Source: Gaiellaceae bacterium
Lineage (GTDB): Bacteria > Actinomycetota > Thermoleophilia > Gaiellales > Gaiellaceae
Length of the DNA stretch: 64,000 nt
Direction: 5' to 3'
Assembly (NCBI GenBank): GCA_030446625.1
Contig: JAUJMY010000005.1
Location: 1-64,000 of the forward strand
In this document: piece after piece, positions 34,498 to 42,709 of the stretch
Layout of the letters: every line of letters starts with the position of its first letter
How positions within the stretch are numbered: the stretch's first letter is position 1
Notes under the pieces: model-generated
The model's database searches: none
The model's input: the letters and a program-made list of their open reading frames with translations, nothing else
Told to the model about the DNA's origin: nothing
Program-made: the position numbers and the translations under genes

Positions 34498-34800
34498 TGC
34501 ACTGCACGCGTCGGATCACCGCTCCGCCCGCCTGCTCCTCCCGATGCAGCCGGCGGCTGACGGTCGAGTAGTGCACGCCGAGCTGCGCGGCGATCTCGTG
34601 TAGCGCGACCCGCGGCGAGCTCCTCGCGCGCGAGCAGCACCTCGAGTGACGACGCGAGCGGCTCGCGCTGCGTGCGCGGGACCTCTGGAAGCTGCTCGCC
34701 CGTGCCGCGTCGGCTCGTGACGAGGAGCTCGAGCGCCTCGATACCGACGCGTTTCGTGGGATGGTGTCCGGGACGACGATCATGCCTGCCGACGTTATCC
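34490..34800 (-). pseudogene. REP-associated (Y1-type) transposase, C-terminal remnant
   Basis: Two frames carry recognisable pieces. One reads ELLVTSRRGTGEQLPEVPRTQR, then EPLASSLEVLLARE; the other continues ALHEIAAQLGVHYSTVSRRLH and REEQAGGAVIRRVQCKI to the stop at 34490. A conserved PRxQR/PSLEEL stretch followed by a LGVHYSTVSR helix-turn-helix is the usual C-terminal end of RAYT/IS200-like proteins. The catalytic HUH part and tyrosine are missing and the remaining part is frameshifted, so it is inactive. It sits in 34352-34489 flanking repeats with no other gene. Confidence 0.6.
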
Positions 34801-35625
34801 CCCAGCATCGACGCGCCGGGACCGGCTGGACGGAGCGCTGCCGGGGTCGATGTAGACGCCGGCCGAGCCTCCCCCTTCTCCGGAAACATCGAAACAAGCC
34901 GCGTTGCGGCCAGCTCGAATCGCGCGACCAGTCCTGCTGACGACGCGTCGCGTCCGCTCGCGCTGCGCGCGGACGCGTGGGGTCTGCGGCTCGAGTGGTC
35001 GCGGGTCTTGGCGCTGTTTTCGATGTTTTCCGTCGAGGCTACGCCACTCGTCGCTGCGCGCGAGGCTAAGGCGGCGTTCCTTCTGCCCCCAACCCCGCGG
35101 ACAACTCAGACTGAGGCACTACCGTCCTGTTCGATCAACGCTCGCCGCGCCACCGGCGCGTGTGGCTCCTGGTCTGCGACCAGGGGGGCCATACGAGCCG
35201 GTGACGCTCGACGAGCGTCGACGAGGAGGAGGTAGGCGAGGTTGTCGCTCTCATCCGGTGCGAAGGCTGCGAAGAACACGATGAGGGATGCGCCGATCGT
35301 CGTTGCGGCCGCGCCCGAAGAGCTCAACGGCAGGCGCAGCGCGTGACGCTACATCGGGGAATGCCGCACCGCCTCCCCGACGAGCTGTCGAACACGCCCC
35401 CGCACGAGCCCCTGATCCACCGGCGACTCCGTTTCGACCACTGGCGCGCGATCCTGCTCGCGACCTTCGTTCCCGAACTAGGAGCCTCTAGCGAAACGCT
35501 CTAGCCCGCTGTCGATGCGAGATCGAGGGTGGCGGCCGCGGTGGCTTACCCACTACGACGACGGTGTTAGCCCCACCGTGCTCATTGGTCTCCGGTAGTT
35601 CGGGTCAGTTTGAGTCTTAAGACAC
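34801..35625. other. Stretch without a recognisable gene
   Basis: About 825 bp with only short, low-quality reading frames. A minus-strand frame near 35106-35327 encodes one hydrophobic segment (GASLIVFFAAFAP) but has no support as a gene. No tRNA or convincing inverted repeat is seen. It is best read as decayed sequence at the edge of the degenerate region. Confidence 0.5.
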
Positions 35626-35931
35626 ATGGGCACAGCTGGCCCGATGCGCGTGCTGCTCTACATCGTCGCAGCGGCTTTCGGCGTCTTGGCTTGTTTGTTC
35701 GCACTGGCGTCCGCACTGACTGCGTGGGTATGGAATGACGGGCTCACGGGTGTCAATCTCGGGTACTGGCTTGGCACAGAACCGGGGACGCGGTATTACG
35801 TCACGTTCCCGACACTGGCGGTGATCTCGTTCCTTGTCGCCATGCTCGCGTTCGTTGGCGCGCGTCGGCTCCGCTGGGCATCTACATGGCGATCACGCCC
35901 GAGGAAAACGGCTGGACTGTCGAGGCAGTAG
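35626..35931 (+). CDS. Small membrane protein, 101 residues (possibly truncated)
   Basis: An ATG at 35626 (or 35644, MRVLLYIVAAAF) gives a protein with two membrane helices: LLYIVAAAFGVLACLFALASALTAWVW and TFPTLAVISFLVAMLAFVGARRLRW. Between them is a polar loop (NDGLTGVNLGYWLGTEPGTRYYV). The tail after RRLRW looks out of frame (STWRSRPRKTAGLSRQ), so the 3' end may be damaged. It overlaps the next small gene by 46 bp. Codon choice is less GC-biased than in region 1. No homology recognised. Confidence 0.5.
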   Translation: MGTAGPMRVLLYIVAAAFGVLACLFALASALTAWVWNDGLTGVNLGYWLGTEPGTRYYVTFPTLAVISFLVAMLAFVGARRLRWASTWRSRPRKTAGLSRQ

Positions 35932-36077
35932 GCAGCAAGCTGCGCAACGGGCATCGCCACGACTTCGACCTGCCGGCCACCGACCTCGCCGCGGCGGACG
36001 GGCTACAACACGCCCTCGCGGCGGCGAAGTACATGCTCGCGCGGATGACGGCCGACTTCCCCGCAGCCACTCGCTGA
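35886..36077 (+). CDS. Small hypothetical protein, 63 residues
   Basis: Starts with ATG at 35886 and reads MAITPEENGWTVEAVGSKLRN, then a helical end (ADGLQHALAAAKYMLARMTADFPAATR). The amphipathic sequence and regular codon use suggest a real small protein; no domain recognised. It overlaps the preceding small membrane protein gene, so the pair may be translationally coupled. Function unknown. Confidence 0.45.
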   Translation: MAITPEENGWTVEAVGSKLRNGHRHDFDLPATDLAAADGLQHALAAAKYMLARMTADFPAATR

Positions 36078-36418
36078 CCAGCACCACGCGCGCGGGCGCG
36101 GTGTTTTGGGGGTCGCGCTGAGATCCCGCGCGCCTCCTGCGCTGCGCAAAAACGGCGCGATCCGAGAGGGCAGATTGGCTCAACCAAGCCGTTTGTGCTG
36201 CTGCCGCGCTGCTTTCCCTCGGCTTCGCGCTCCTCCCAGAGCCGGTTGAGGATGGATTTCCGCGGCGTGCCGCGCGCGGCCGATGCCGACTCTCCCTGGG
36301 CTCCTCCAGGTCGAGTACCGCTTACCTGTGTTATCGGTACTGATAACCCCCGGTCGGCTCGATCCGAAGCGGTACTCAACCGCCATGGGCGCCCGCGCCG
36401 CGCGCACGCCCGGCGCAG
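36078..36418. other. Gene-free stretch with a near-palindrome
   Basis: Roughly 340 bp without a supportable gene. GTTATC-GGTACT-GATAAC at 36330-36347 is an almost perfect 18-bp palindrome (only the outer pair of the central GGTACT fails to match) that stands out by its low GC content. It could be an operator or a recombination site remnant; nothing nearby explains it. Confidence 0.4.
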
Positions 36419-36640
36419 CTAATTGACGATCTGGTACCGCTGAAGCGTGAGCCCTGGCGCCGCGCCGCTGCGCCTCACCTCTACAACCTTGAGAACCTTC
36501 GTTGGAGACATCCACCCCTGCGACGGCTTGTGCAACGCATAGCCACCTCCGAGGGTGACTGCAGCATGGTCGACGTCTCCGTCCCTGTTTCGCCAGACGA
36601 GCACCGTTCCTGGTTCGTCATCGATTCCGCCTGGCCGACG
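36419..36640 (-). pseudogene. C-terminal fragment of an NlpC/P60-like small hydrolase
   Basis: The frame ending at 36419 reads PGTVLVWRNRDGDVDHAAVT, then LGGGYALHKPSQGWMSPTKV. A histidine after an Asp/Val pair with GGGYALHKPS is the appearance of the C-terminal half of NlpC/P60-type peptidoglycan hydrolases (catalytic His plus third polar residue). The N-terminal half with the catalytic cysteine is missing and the frame runs directly into the MEMO-like remnant, suggesting a deletion junction. Family assignment is tentative. Confidence 0.45.
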
Positions 36641-36902
36641 CGTGGAGGACGCTGATAACGATCACGCGGTCGGCGCCGCTGTCGAGGCAGCCCTGGACGG
36701 CAGCGGCGGTGTGATGCCCGCAGTCGAGGACGCCGGCGTGCGGAAAGACGACGACGCCTCCCGACGCGAGCGTGGGCGCGAGATTCCACTCGGCGCGCCC
36801 GCTCGAGGCGCTCGAGCGTCCCGCGCTCCCCCATCTCCTCGTGCTTTCGCGGCGGTAGAGCGCGTGGATCTGCTCCTTGAGCTGCTGTCGATCGAGGCTC
36901 AC
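36618..36902 (-). pseudogene. MEMO (AmmeMemoRadiSam B)-like gene, frameshifted N-terminal part
   Basis: From a GTG at 36902 the frame begins SLDRQQLKEQIHALYR, continues in a second frame as RKHEEMGERGTLERLERA, then returns to the first frame as AEWNLAPTLASGGVVVFPHAG, followed by VLDCGHHTAAAVQGCLDSGA and DRVIVISVLHA. PHAG followed by G..AAA and ADRV is the signature of MEMO-like proteins. At least two frameshifts and loss of the C-terminal two thirds make it non-functional. The break is at about 36635, where the NlpC-like fragment starts. Confidence 0.5.
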
Positions 36903-37619
36903 TTGCGTACGGGGCAGGTCGTCGCGGTGACACACCGACTCAAGGGCAACCGTCGGGTTCGGAGGGCTGTTCGCCGCAGGTACGCTCGCCGCTCGCCTTC
37001 GCGAGGCGCCGCCGCTCCGTCGGCTACGCCGCGCGCCGCACTGATTGCGGCAGCGGCGAACGCGAGGCGAGACTGCGTCTGTCGGTAGAGCGATCGCAGC
37101 CGCGTATCGGGAGTAGGCCTGGTCGCGCACCGTTCTACCGCCGTGCTACCAAACCGAGCTAACGCGGCCAAACGGGCGTGCGTCTGACGCCGCTCATCAC
37201 ACTGTTCCAGCCGCAGAGAACCTGCTTCGGCCGTTATCGCACCCAGGAGGTCGGCGGTTCGAGTCCCCAGCTCGTCCTGAGCGGACGGCCCTCGCGTAAC
37301 CCAGGCCCGGTGCGGCGACTACGAGCGGCTCGTATGGAACGCGAGCGAGCGCGCGGCGACCTCGTCGGCGCCGCGGGAATCCTTCGGCGGGTCTTTGTCG
37401 ACGCGGTCTTCTTCGGGGATCTCGAGGAACGCCTGGACGCTCGCGACCTTCCTCGCGCAGGTTAGCCGCGCGGAGGCGTCGTTCCGATCGGCGCCCCACC
37501 GGGCTCTATCGCCTCGCCGCCTAAACGGCACCGTACCGCTATACGGACCATCATCGCCCACCCGCACACGCGCGCGGGTGATGTCCGATCGGAGCTGCTG
37601 TAGCTTCGTGTCGCTACGT
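36903..37619. other. Gene-free stretch containing a tRNA 3'-half-like sequence
   Basis: No convincing gene is present. At 37241-37270, ACCCAGGAGGTCGGCGGTTC followed by GAGTCCCCAG looks like the 3' half of a tRNA (end of the anticodon stem, variable loop AGGTC, T-arm GGTTCGAGTCC). No matching 5' half pairs upstream, so it is not a complete tRNA. Such 3' fragments are left at attachment sites when elements integrate into tRNA genes. Confidence 0.4.
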
Positions 37620-37650
37620 CTAGCTGTCCTACCCACGGACGTTGTGAACG
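37620..37650. repeat. Left terminal inverted repeat of the IS481-family fossil
   Basis: A 31-bp end beginning CTAGCTGTCC and finishing GTTGTGAACG. It matches the reverse complement of 38649-38679 at 25 of 31 positions, with the inner ten bases identical. Confidence 0.8.
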
Positions 37651-38578
37651 CGGCTGATCGGTGGTCGGTCGCCGATCGAGCTGTGCGGTCGCCGGTGGTT
37701 GTAGTGCTCGAGCCAGTGTGGCAGTGCTGTGGCGCGTTCGCGGTGGGTGGGGTAGATGAGGCCGTAGGCCCATTCGCGCGCCATCGTCTGGTGGAAGCGC
37801 TCGACCTTGCCGTTGGTGCGCGGTCGGTAGGGCTGTGTGGTGAGGTGGCGGATGCCGCGCGCTGAGCAGCTCGCGCAGTGAGCGGTTGCGCACGTAGGCG
37901 AAGGCGTTGTCGGTCATCAACCGCTTCGCGCCGACGCCGTGGCGCTCAAGTGCGCGAGCGCGCTCGACGAAGGCGGTGACGGTTGCTGCGCGATCGTTGT
38001 CGTGGAGCTTCGACGTAGGCCAGCCGTGAGTGGTCGTCGACGATCGCGTGCGCGTAATCGAAGCCGACGCGGGTCTCGGGTCGCATCAGTGGCGTCCGGC
38101 CTGGGAGCGCTCGCCGGTGAGGGCCCAGCCGGGACGCGCGAACCGCGCGTAGCGGCTGACGTCCATGTGCAGCAGGTCGCCGGGACACGGCCACTCGTAG
38201 CTGTTCGCGGGCTCCTTCGCCGTCACCCGGCGGCGCGAGAGGCACCCGGTTGAGCACCTTCCACACAGTCGAGTGCGCGAAGCCGGTCGCGCCGGCGACC
38301 AGCCGCGGCCCCCAGCCGGTCTTGCGGCGGCAGTCGCAGATCCGCTCCTGCAGCTCGCGCGAGCAGCCGCGGCGAGCGGCGCGGCCTGCTCGAGCGGTCG
38401 AGCAAACGAGCTTGCCTGGTGGCCGCCCTCGAGCCAGCGATGCCACCAGCGATGAGCGGTCGCCGCCGAGACGCTGAAGGCGGCCGCGGCCGCCTTCAGC
38501 GAAAGACCATCCTCGATCGCGCGGACCAGCGCGGAGCCGGCCAGCCAGTCCGAGCTTGGCGTTAGCGTGCAGGTACAT
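37629..38578 (-). pseudogene. IS481-family DDE transposase, frameshifted
   Basis: Fragments in three frames, read in order, make one protein of about 316 residues: MYLHANAKLGLAGR; LVRAIEDGLSLKAAAAAFSV, then SAATAHRWWHRWLEGG (N-terminal helix-turn-helix); TGWGPRLVAGATGFAHSTVWKVL; EPANSYEWPCPGDLLHMDVSRYAR (first Asp); GFDYAHAIVDDHSRLAYVEA; KRLMTDNAFAYVRNRSLRELL (second Asp); and the NGKVERFH region near 37790 (Glu). It ends HNVRG next to the left repeat. The D-D-E triad is thus still recognisable, but the reading frame is broken at three or more points. Confidence 0.8.
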
Positions 38579-38648
38579 CCGCGCCCTCCTTTGAGCGTGA
38601 GTCCGGGAAGACCCACAGCCTCGAGAAGGGCCGGACGTTTCTCTCAGC

Positions 38649-38679
38649 CGTTCACAACCTCTGTAGGCGGGACATCTAG
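38649..38679. repeat. Right terminal inverted repeat of the IS481-family fossil
   Basis: A 31-bp end starting CGTTCACAAC and finishing GACATCTAG, the imperfect complement of 37620-37650. It lies 70 bp upstream of the transposase start codon. Confidence 0.8.
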
Positions 38680-39089
38680 CTACAAGGTCTCGGGTTCGTC
38701 TGACCCTCTGGTCGAGCCGTCCGGCGGGGCGACGGCGCGACCGACGACCGGCGTAAGCGACTCCGACCTCCGGCACGAGTCGTCCTCGACGACGCAATCC
38801 CGCCCCGCGGACAAAGGGGCCTCGCAGCCCGTGCAGCCAAGAGACGATGCTCACGACGCGGACGATGCCGAGCTCCTTCGCGAAATCACGCGGCTACGCC
38901 GCGAGCGGGAGATCGTCGCGAGGCTGATCGGCGGTTGGGAGCCGATCTTCCGCGGCTGGCTTGTCTCCGCGTCAGGTCTCCAGGCCGCGAACCGTCCGTA
39001 GCGAATGTTCGTGAGCGCAGCGGCAACGGCGGTCGCGATCGCGATCGCGACGGCGATCAGGATCGGAATCGAACCAGTCGTCTCGCGCG
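38680..39089. other. Stretch without a supportable gene
   Basis: A plus-strand frame ending at 39001 includes DADDAELLREITRLRREREIVARL, which could be the tail of a coiled-coil protein cut off by the IS element, but its start lies inside the IS right end. A short direct repeat GCGATCGCGATCGCGACGGCGAT (39035-39057 area) is present. Nothing else is recognised. Confidence 0.35.
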
Positions 39090-39538
39090 CCGGGTGTCAA
39101 CCTGCAGCGCGCCGGCGGTCGGGGCGATGTCGGTCAGCCCGGACCGATCGCGGTCGGCGCGGACGGTGCGGTGGTGGTCGAACTCGAGGTCGGCGGCAGC
39201 GACCATTGGGGTTCGTCGCGCGTCGACCCGGAACGCCTTGCCGACGGCATCCGCCGCCCGGTCAATTCGCGCTCCGCGCCTGGGAACGCATCGATCGCCG
39301 CGACGAGGTCAACCAAGTCGCGGCGGCCGTTGCGATTCCCGAGGCGCAGCACAAGGTCTTCGGGCCGTCGACGCACTCGAGCTCGATCTCGATGGGCTCG
39401 TCGCTGCCAGCGCTGGTCGTCGCGCCGGAGCCGGCGGCGGTCGTCCGTCGTGCCGACGTCGCCTCCGACGAGCTCGTGCGGCGGCTGGTCGCCGAGGTGC
39501 GCCGTGTGTTCGCGGACGCGGGCGCAGTCGACCGATGA
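39090..39538 (+). pseudogene. Frameshifted gene of unknown function
   Basis: One frame reads PGPIAVGADGAVVVELEVGG, then SDHWGSSRVDPERLADGIRRPVN; at about 39263 the sensible sequence moves to another frame: FALRAWERIDRRDEVNQVAAAVAI, then PEAQHKVFGPSTHSS, and ends DELVRRLVAEVRRVFADAGAVDR at 39538. Both halves have good coding character, so a single indel is the likely break. Its stop overlaps the next gene's start (ATGA). No family recognised. Confidence 0.5.
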
Positions 39539-39873
39539 GTGCACGCCCGCCGCTCACCGAGCCCGAGATCCGCACGCTGCCGCTGCGCGACGTGGCGTTC
39601 CGTCTTCTCGAGGAGATGCACCCGATCCATTCGATCGACGTCGGCAACGCCATCTCGCGGCTCCTCGAGAACCTCCCGCCGCGCCCCGGCGAGCTCCGCG
39701 TCGGTGGGCGGTCGTGGTTGTCGGACCCGGAGCTGACGCGCCTGGTCGGCGAGGCATGGGACTGGCTGTTCATCAACGGCCTGACGGCTTGCGAGCCTAC
39801 GCAGACCTCGGCCCGCTTCGTCACGCGACGCGGGCGCCGAGTCCTCACCGACCCCTCGCAGCTGCCCGACTAG
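39535..39873 (+). CDS. Hypothetical protein with winged-helix-like tail, 112 residues
   Basis: Starts with ATG at 39535, overlapping the preceding frame's stop. The sequence begins SARPPLTEPEIRTLPLRDVA and contains RLVGEAWDWLFINGLTACEP, then SARFVTRRGRRVLTDPSQ. The pattern (EAW.WL..nGL..., ..FVTRRGR.L) resembles the winged-helix module common in Ymh/Abi-type and other accessory proteins. The protein may be complete or the N-terminal part of a longer one. It is the best-preserved gene in this part of the degenerate region. Function unknown. Confidence 0.5.
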   Translation: MSARPPLTEPEIRTLPLRDVAFRLLEEMHPIHSIDVGNAISRLLENLPPRPGELRVGGRSWLSDPELTRLVGEAWDWLFINGLTACEPTQTSARFVTRRGRRVLTDPSQLPD

Positions 39874-40051
39874 GGCCGCAATCGCGTTCGCGAGCGAGGA
39901 CGATGCGCGATCCTCTACCGGCGACAAAGGCCGCGCCGACTCCACCTGCCGCGCGTGGAACACGTACTCGCTCCCCGCTCACGTTCGACAAGTTCACGAC
40001 TACGCGACGTCCTCGTCGGCGGCGAGGGACGCATGACCCTCACGCTGCTAA

Positions 40052-40080
40052 TGCTCCGGGGATTGACAATCCCCGGAGCA
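40052..40080. repeat. Perfect 29-bp palindrome
   Basis: TGCTCCGGGGATTG and CAATCCCCGGAGCA form a perfect 14-bp inverted repeat around a single A. It could fold as a hairpin or bind a dimeric protein. There is no U-run on either side, so a classical terminator is not the obvious reading. Confidence 0.85.
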
Positions 40081-40393
40081 GCCGCGCGTGGTAGCACCAG
40101 TCTCCGGTTCGGAACACGAGCATTAACTGCTCATCGGCGCAGCACGCGACGAGCGGGAACGCCCTGAGCTCGATACGCACCGAAAGGCTACGTCACCACG
40201 AACCGCAGTCGCATCGGCATACTGAGCAGTCGCTTCGACGCAGGCGCGATGCGAGCCTACGATCGGCACCGCTAATAACGCCGCGGGATAGCCGGCGAGA
40301 CACGGCGTAACAGCCGCGCGCAACGGCGCGCCGTCACGCCGGTTCGTCGCGTCCACTCCGTCTGTGGACCTGGCCACGCGCTGATCGCGGATT

Positions 40394-40423
40394 GACGCCG
40401 TGGCCGCAGACGCCGTGGCCGCA
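40394..40423. repeat. Two tandem 15-bp copies
   Basis: GACGCCGTGGCCGCA occurs twice in direct succession (40394-40408, 40409-40423). Probably a slippage duplication; no gene spans it. Confidence 0.7.
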
Positions 40424-40494
40424 AACGAGAGGCGCGGGCAGCGTCGCGCCGCGCCGGCGCGAAGACGTACTCGCGCGCGTGCGCGGTCGTGCGA

Positions 40495-41406
40495 CTAGTC
40501 CGTCGCGACCCACTCAAGCGCGCGGATCGCCTCGCTGCGAACGCCTCCCTCTTGCTTCGCATGGCCGTACAACGCGAGCGCCGCGTAGAGTGACACGGCG
40601 AGCACCCGCGCGCGAAGCAACTGGTCGGGTGTGATCGACCCGTACTCCCGGAGGAAATCGTCACGGGCGGCCGGCGGAACGACGCCCCACACGACCTGCA
40701 AATCCACCGCTGGGTCCGCACGGCAGAGGTTTGTCCAGTCGATCACGCCGCTTATCCCTCCCGCCTCAACGAGCACGTGACGGAAGTGCAGGTCTCCGTG
40801 GACAATCGCGGTGGGCGCTGCCGGTGGCGGGAGACGCTCCGCTCCCGCGAGCACGCGGCGGAGCGCGGACGGAAGCTGCCAAAGACCTAGCCGCTCAACC
40901 TCGTCGACGTACTCGAGCGCCTTCGGCGCCCGCCGGCGCATGTCCGTCCGCCCGGACGGGTCCACAGGCAGTCGGTCCCCCGACGCAGCGCGGGCAACCG
41001 TCTCACTGTGCAGCCGCCTGAGAAAGCGCGCGAGCTCGGGAGCGAGCCCACGACGCGCCTCGTCATCGAGCGACACCGCCCCGAGTTCCTCGCCGGGCAG
41101 TCGACGCCACCCGAAGTAGGGCCAGGGATACGAATCCGTCGGGTCGCCGACGTGGACGGGCAGCGGGATGCGCACGTGCAGGACCGCCGCGAGGGACGAC
41201 AACGTCGCAATCTCTCTCTTTACGCCCGCGACAGCCGTCTCCTGGCGGGGGAATCCGAACACCCACTCGCCGTTCGCCAGCCAGACCGAGCGGTCCCACC
41301 CCTCCGCCATCCACTCCAGCGTCGTCACCTCGAGTCCGCGGATCTTCGCCAGCAGACGCCGGACTAGCTCCTCGTCGATCGCGACGTCGGCAGTCCATTT
41401 CCGCAT
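40495..41406 (-). CDS. Aminoglycoside phosphotransferase (APH)-family kinase 1
   Basis: 303 residues from the ATG at 41406, which has TACGCT seven nucleotides upstream. The APH/choline-kinase fold is shown by the N-lobe EWMAEGWDRSVWLANGEWVFGFPRQE, the catalytic loop AIVHGDLHFRHVLVE (HGDLH....), and the metal-binding IDWTNLCRADPAVDL (DxD-type). It transfers phosphate from ATP to a small molecule. In this setting it might modify a cluster product or confer self-resistance, but many such proteins are unrelated sugar or amino-alcohol kinases. It diverges from the rightward operon starting at 41473. Confidence 0.85.
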   Translation of the reverse strand: MRKWTADVAIDEELVRRLLAKIRGLEVTTLEWMAEGWDRSVWLANGEWVFGFPRQETAVAGVKREIATLSSLAAVLHVRIPLPVHVGDPTDSYPWPYFGWRRLPGEELGAVSLDDEARRGLAPELARFLRRLHSETVARAASGDRLPVDPSGRTDMRRRAPKALEYVDEVERLGLWQLPSALRRVLAGAERLPPPAAPTAIVHGDLHFRHVLVEAGGISGVIDWTNLCRADPAVDLQVVWGVVPPAARDDFLREYGSITPDQLLRARVLAVSLYAALALYGHAKQEGGVRSEAIRALEWVATD

Positions 41407-41472
41407 CGCGTGTAGCGTAGGGGACGCCCACGGGAATACGATCCACGGCCTCGGCACCGCAGGCCGCGCGCT

Positions 41473-42654
41473 ATGGCGATTAGCTTCCCGCAGACGTCAC
41501 AGTCGTCGCTCGCGTCATTCCTCGCCTCGTTGCCGCTTGACCGCGGCCGCCCGCTCGGAGGCGGCGGCACACCCGCACGCTCCACGCGGTTCGAGGCGCT
41601 CGGCCGGAGCTGGGTCGTCAAGTACCTCACAGGTGGGCCGGCGCTAGTTGACGGCCACGACGCCGCGACATTGGCGCGGAAGCTCGACCAGATCGCGCTC
41701 GTCCGCTCGCAATGCCCGCGGCTCGCGCCACGCTACGTTGAGCCGGTCGCCGCCTACCGCGGGCCTGACGGCACGGCGATCGTGATGCCCTTCTATCCGG
41801 GAACGAGCCCGACGCGGCTGATCGCCGCGGGGCCGGCGGCGTTCGTTGCATGGTACGCGCATTTCCTGTCCGACCTGATCCGGGACGGATACGCCGTTCG
41901 CCGTGCCGCGGCTCCGCCGGGCTGGTTCGCGTCGCTATACGCGCGGCGCGTCTGCAGAAGGTTGCCGGTCCTCAGTCGTTGGCTGCCTGAGCCCGCGCTC
42001 GCGGCGGAGCTCGTCGTCAACGGCGAACTCTGCCGCGGCCCGCGCAGGCTCATGGCAGCTATCGCCGACGACTCTGAGCTCGGGCGCTCTCTTGATCCTC
42101 CGCACCTCTTCCTCCCGGTACACGGCGACCTCAACCTTGGGAACGTCCGACTCGATCGCTCGAAGGAGTGGGTGCTCGTCGACCCACGCGGGACGCTCGA
42201 GGATTGGGACATCGTCTACGACGTGGCGAAGAGCGTCTTGTCGCTGCTCATCTTCGACCACGCGCTCGCCGACGGCGTCCGAGTGTCCCTTGAGCGCGAA
42301 GGAAAAATACCGCGCTGGCGGGTCGAACCGCGCACGGCCGCGGGCGCGGCGTCGCGCGACGCGACAGACGCGGTCACGCGCGAGATCGACGTTATCCCGG
42401 CGCTCGCGCGGGTGCTCGATGGCGACGACTGGCGGACGCGGCTTCGTTTCGGCGTGGCGTTCCACGCGCTTGCCGACGCGGCCTGCCGAATCTCCGACGA
42501 CAAGAGCGGGTGGCAGCCCGACGCGCGAACGCTGTCCGCCCGCGTGGAGCTTGCGGTCGGGCTCTGGCTCGTCGGGACGCTGCTGCTCGAGCGTCTGCTC
42601 CGCGCGCGCGAAGCGGGTTTGGCGGCCGTGCGCGCTGCTTCTCTCTCGTGGTGA
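41473..42654 (+). CDS. APH-fold phosphotransferase 2
   Basis: A 393-residue kinase-fold protein. The catalytic loop LPVHGDLNLGNVRLD and the DPRGTLEDWDIVYDVAKSV segment (Asp binding Mg) are those of APH-type kinases. The N-lobe includes RSWVVKYLTGG with a lysine suitable for ATP binding. The protein is longer than typical APH enzymes because of a C-terminal helical extension (DDWRTRLRFGVAFHALADAACR). It begins the rightward seven-gene operon, so phosphorylation of a sugar or cyclitol intermediate is a reasonable guess. The start ATG lies 66 bp from the divergent kinase gene. Confidence 0.8.
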   Translation: MAISFPQTSQSSLASFLASLPLDRGRPLGGGGTPARSTRFEALGRSWVVKYLTGGPALVDGHDAATLARKLDQIALVRSQCPRLAPRYVEPVAAYRGPDGTAIVMPFYPGTSPTRLIAAGPAAFVAWYAHFLSDLIRDGYAVRRAAAPPGWFASLYARRVCRRLPVLSRWLPEPALAAELVVNGELCRGPRRLMAAIADDSELGRSLDPPHLFLPVHGDLNLGNVRLDRSKEWVLVDPRGTLEDWDIVYDVAKSVLSLLIFDHALADGVRVSLEREGKIPRWRVEPRTAAGAASRDATDAVTREIDVIPALARVLDGDDWRTRLRFGVAFHALADAACRISDDKSGWQPDARTLSARVELAVGLWLVGTLLLERLLRAREAGLAAVRAASLSW

Positions 42655-42697
42655 CGACTGCCACGACTGCCGCTCTTGACTCGCCCTCGTCGCCCGA

Positions 42698-42703
42698 TAC
42701 GCT
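42698..42703 (+). promoter_or_regulatory. Putative leaderless -10 box (TACGCT)
   Basis: TACGCT ends 6 nt before the ATG of the first TIM-barrel gene of the cluster. The same hexamer precedes the divergent kinase gene (41419-41414, minus strand). This suggests an internal promoter inside the operon. Confidence 0.4.
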
Positions 42704-42709
42704 CTCGAA

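Larger units (their letters stand above)
37620..38679 (-). mobile_element. IS481-family insertion sequence, fossil (1,060 bp)
   Basis: The element is delimited by 31-bp imperfect inverted repeats with 25/31 matches and the IS481-typical TGTGAACG inner end. The length of 1,060 bp fits IS481 elements. It contains a single transposase gene on the minus strand, broken by several frameshifts. No obvious target-site duplication remains. It is therefore an old, immobile copy within the degenerate region. Confidence 0.85.
39874..40494. other. Gene-free stretch between the degenerate region and the cluster
   Basis: About 620 bp with no supportable gene. It holds the perfect palindrome at 40052-40080, a nearby weaker inverted pair (GAGCATTAACTGCTC, 40120-40134), and the 15-bp tandem duplication at 40394-40423. 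No promoter for the leftward kinase gene is expected here, since that gene ends at 40495. Confidence 0.45.

Noticed and set aside
35106-35327. 73-residue minus-strand ORF with one hydrophobic segment
   Set aside because: No ribosome-binding site, no leaderless box and no recognisable family; it lies in decayed sequence.
37197-37499. Minus-strand ORF ending DSNRRPPGCDNG..
   Set aside because: This peptide type is the familiar spurious translation antisense to tRNA T-arms; it supports the tRNA-like remnant, not a protein.
40120-40134. GAGCATTAACTGCTC inverted pair
   Set aside because: Short and imperfect, with a small loop; not distinctive beside the perfect palindrome 40 bp away.
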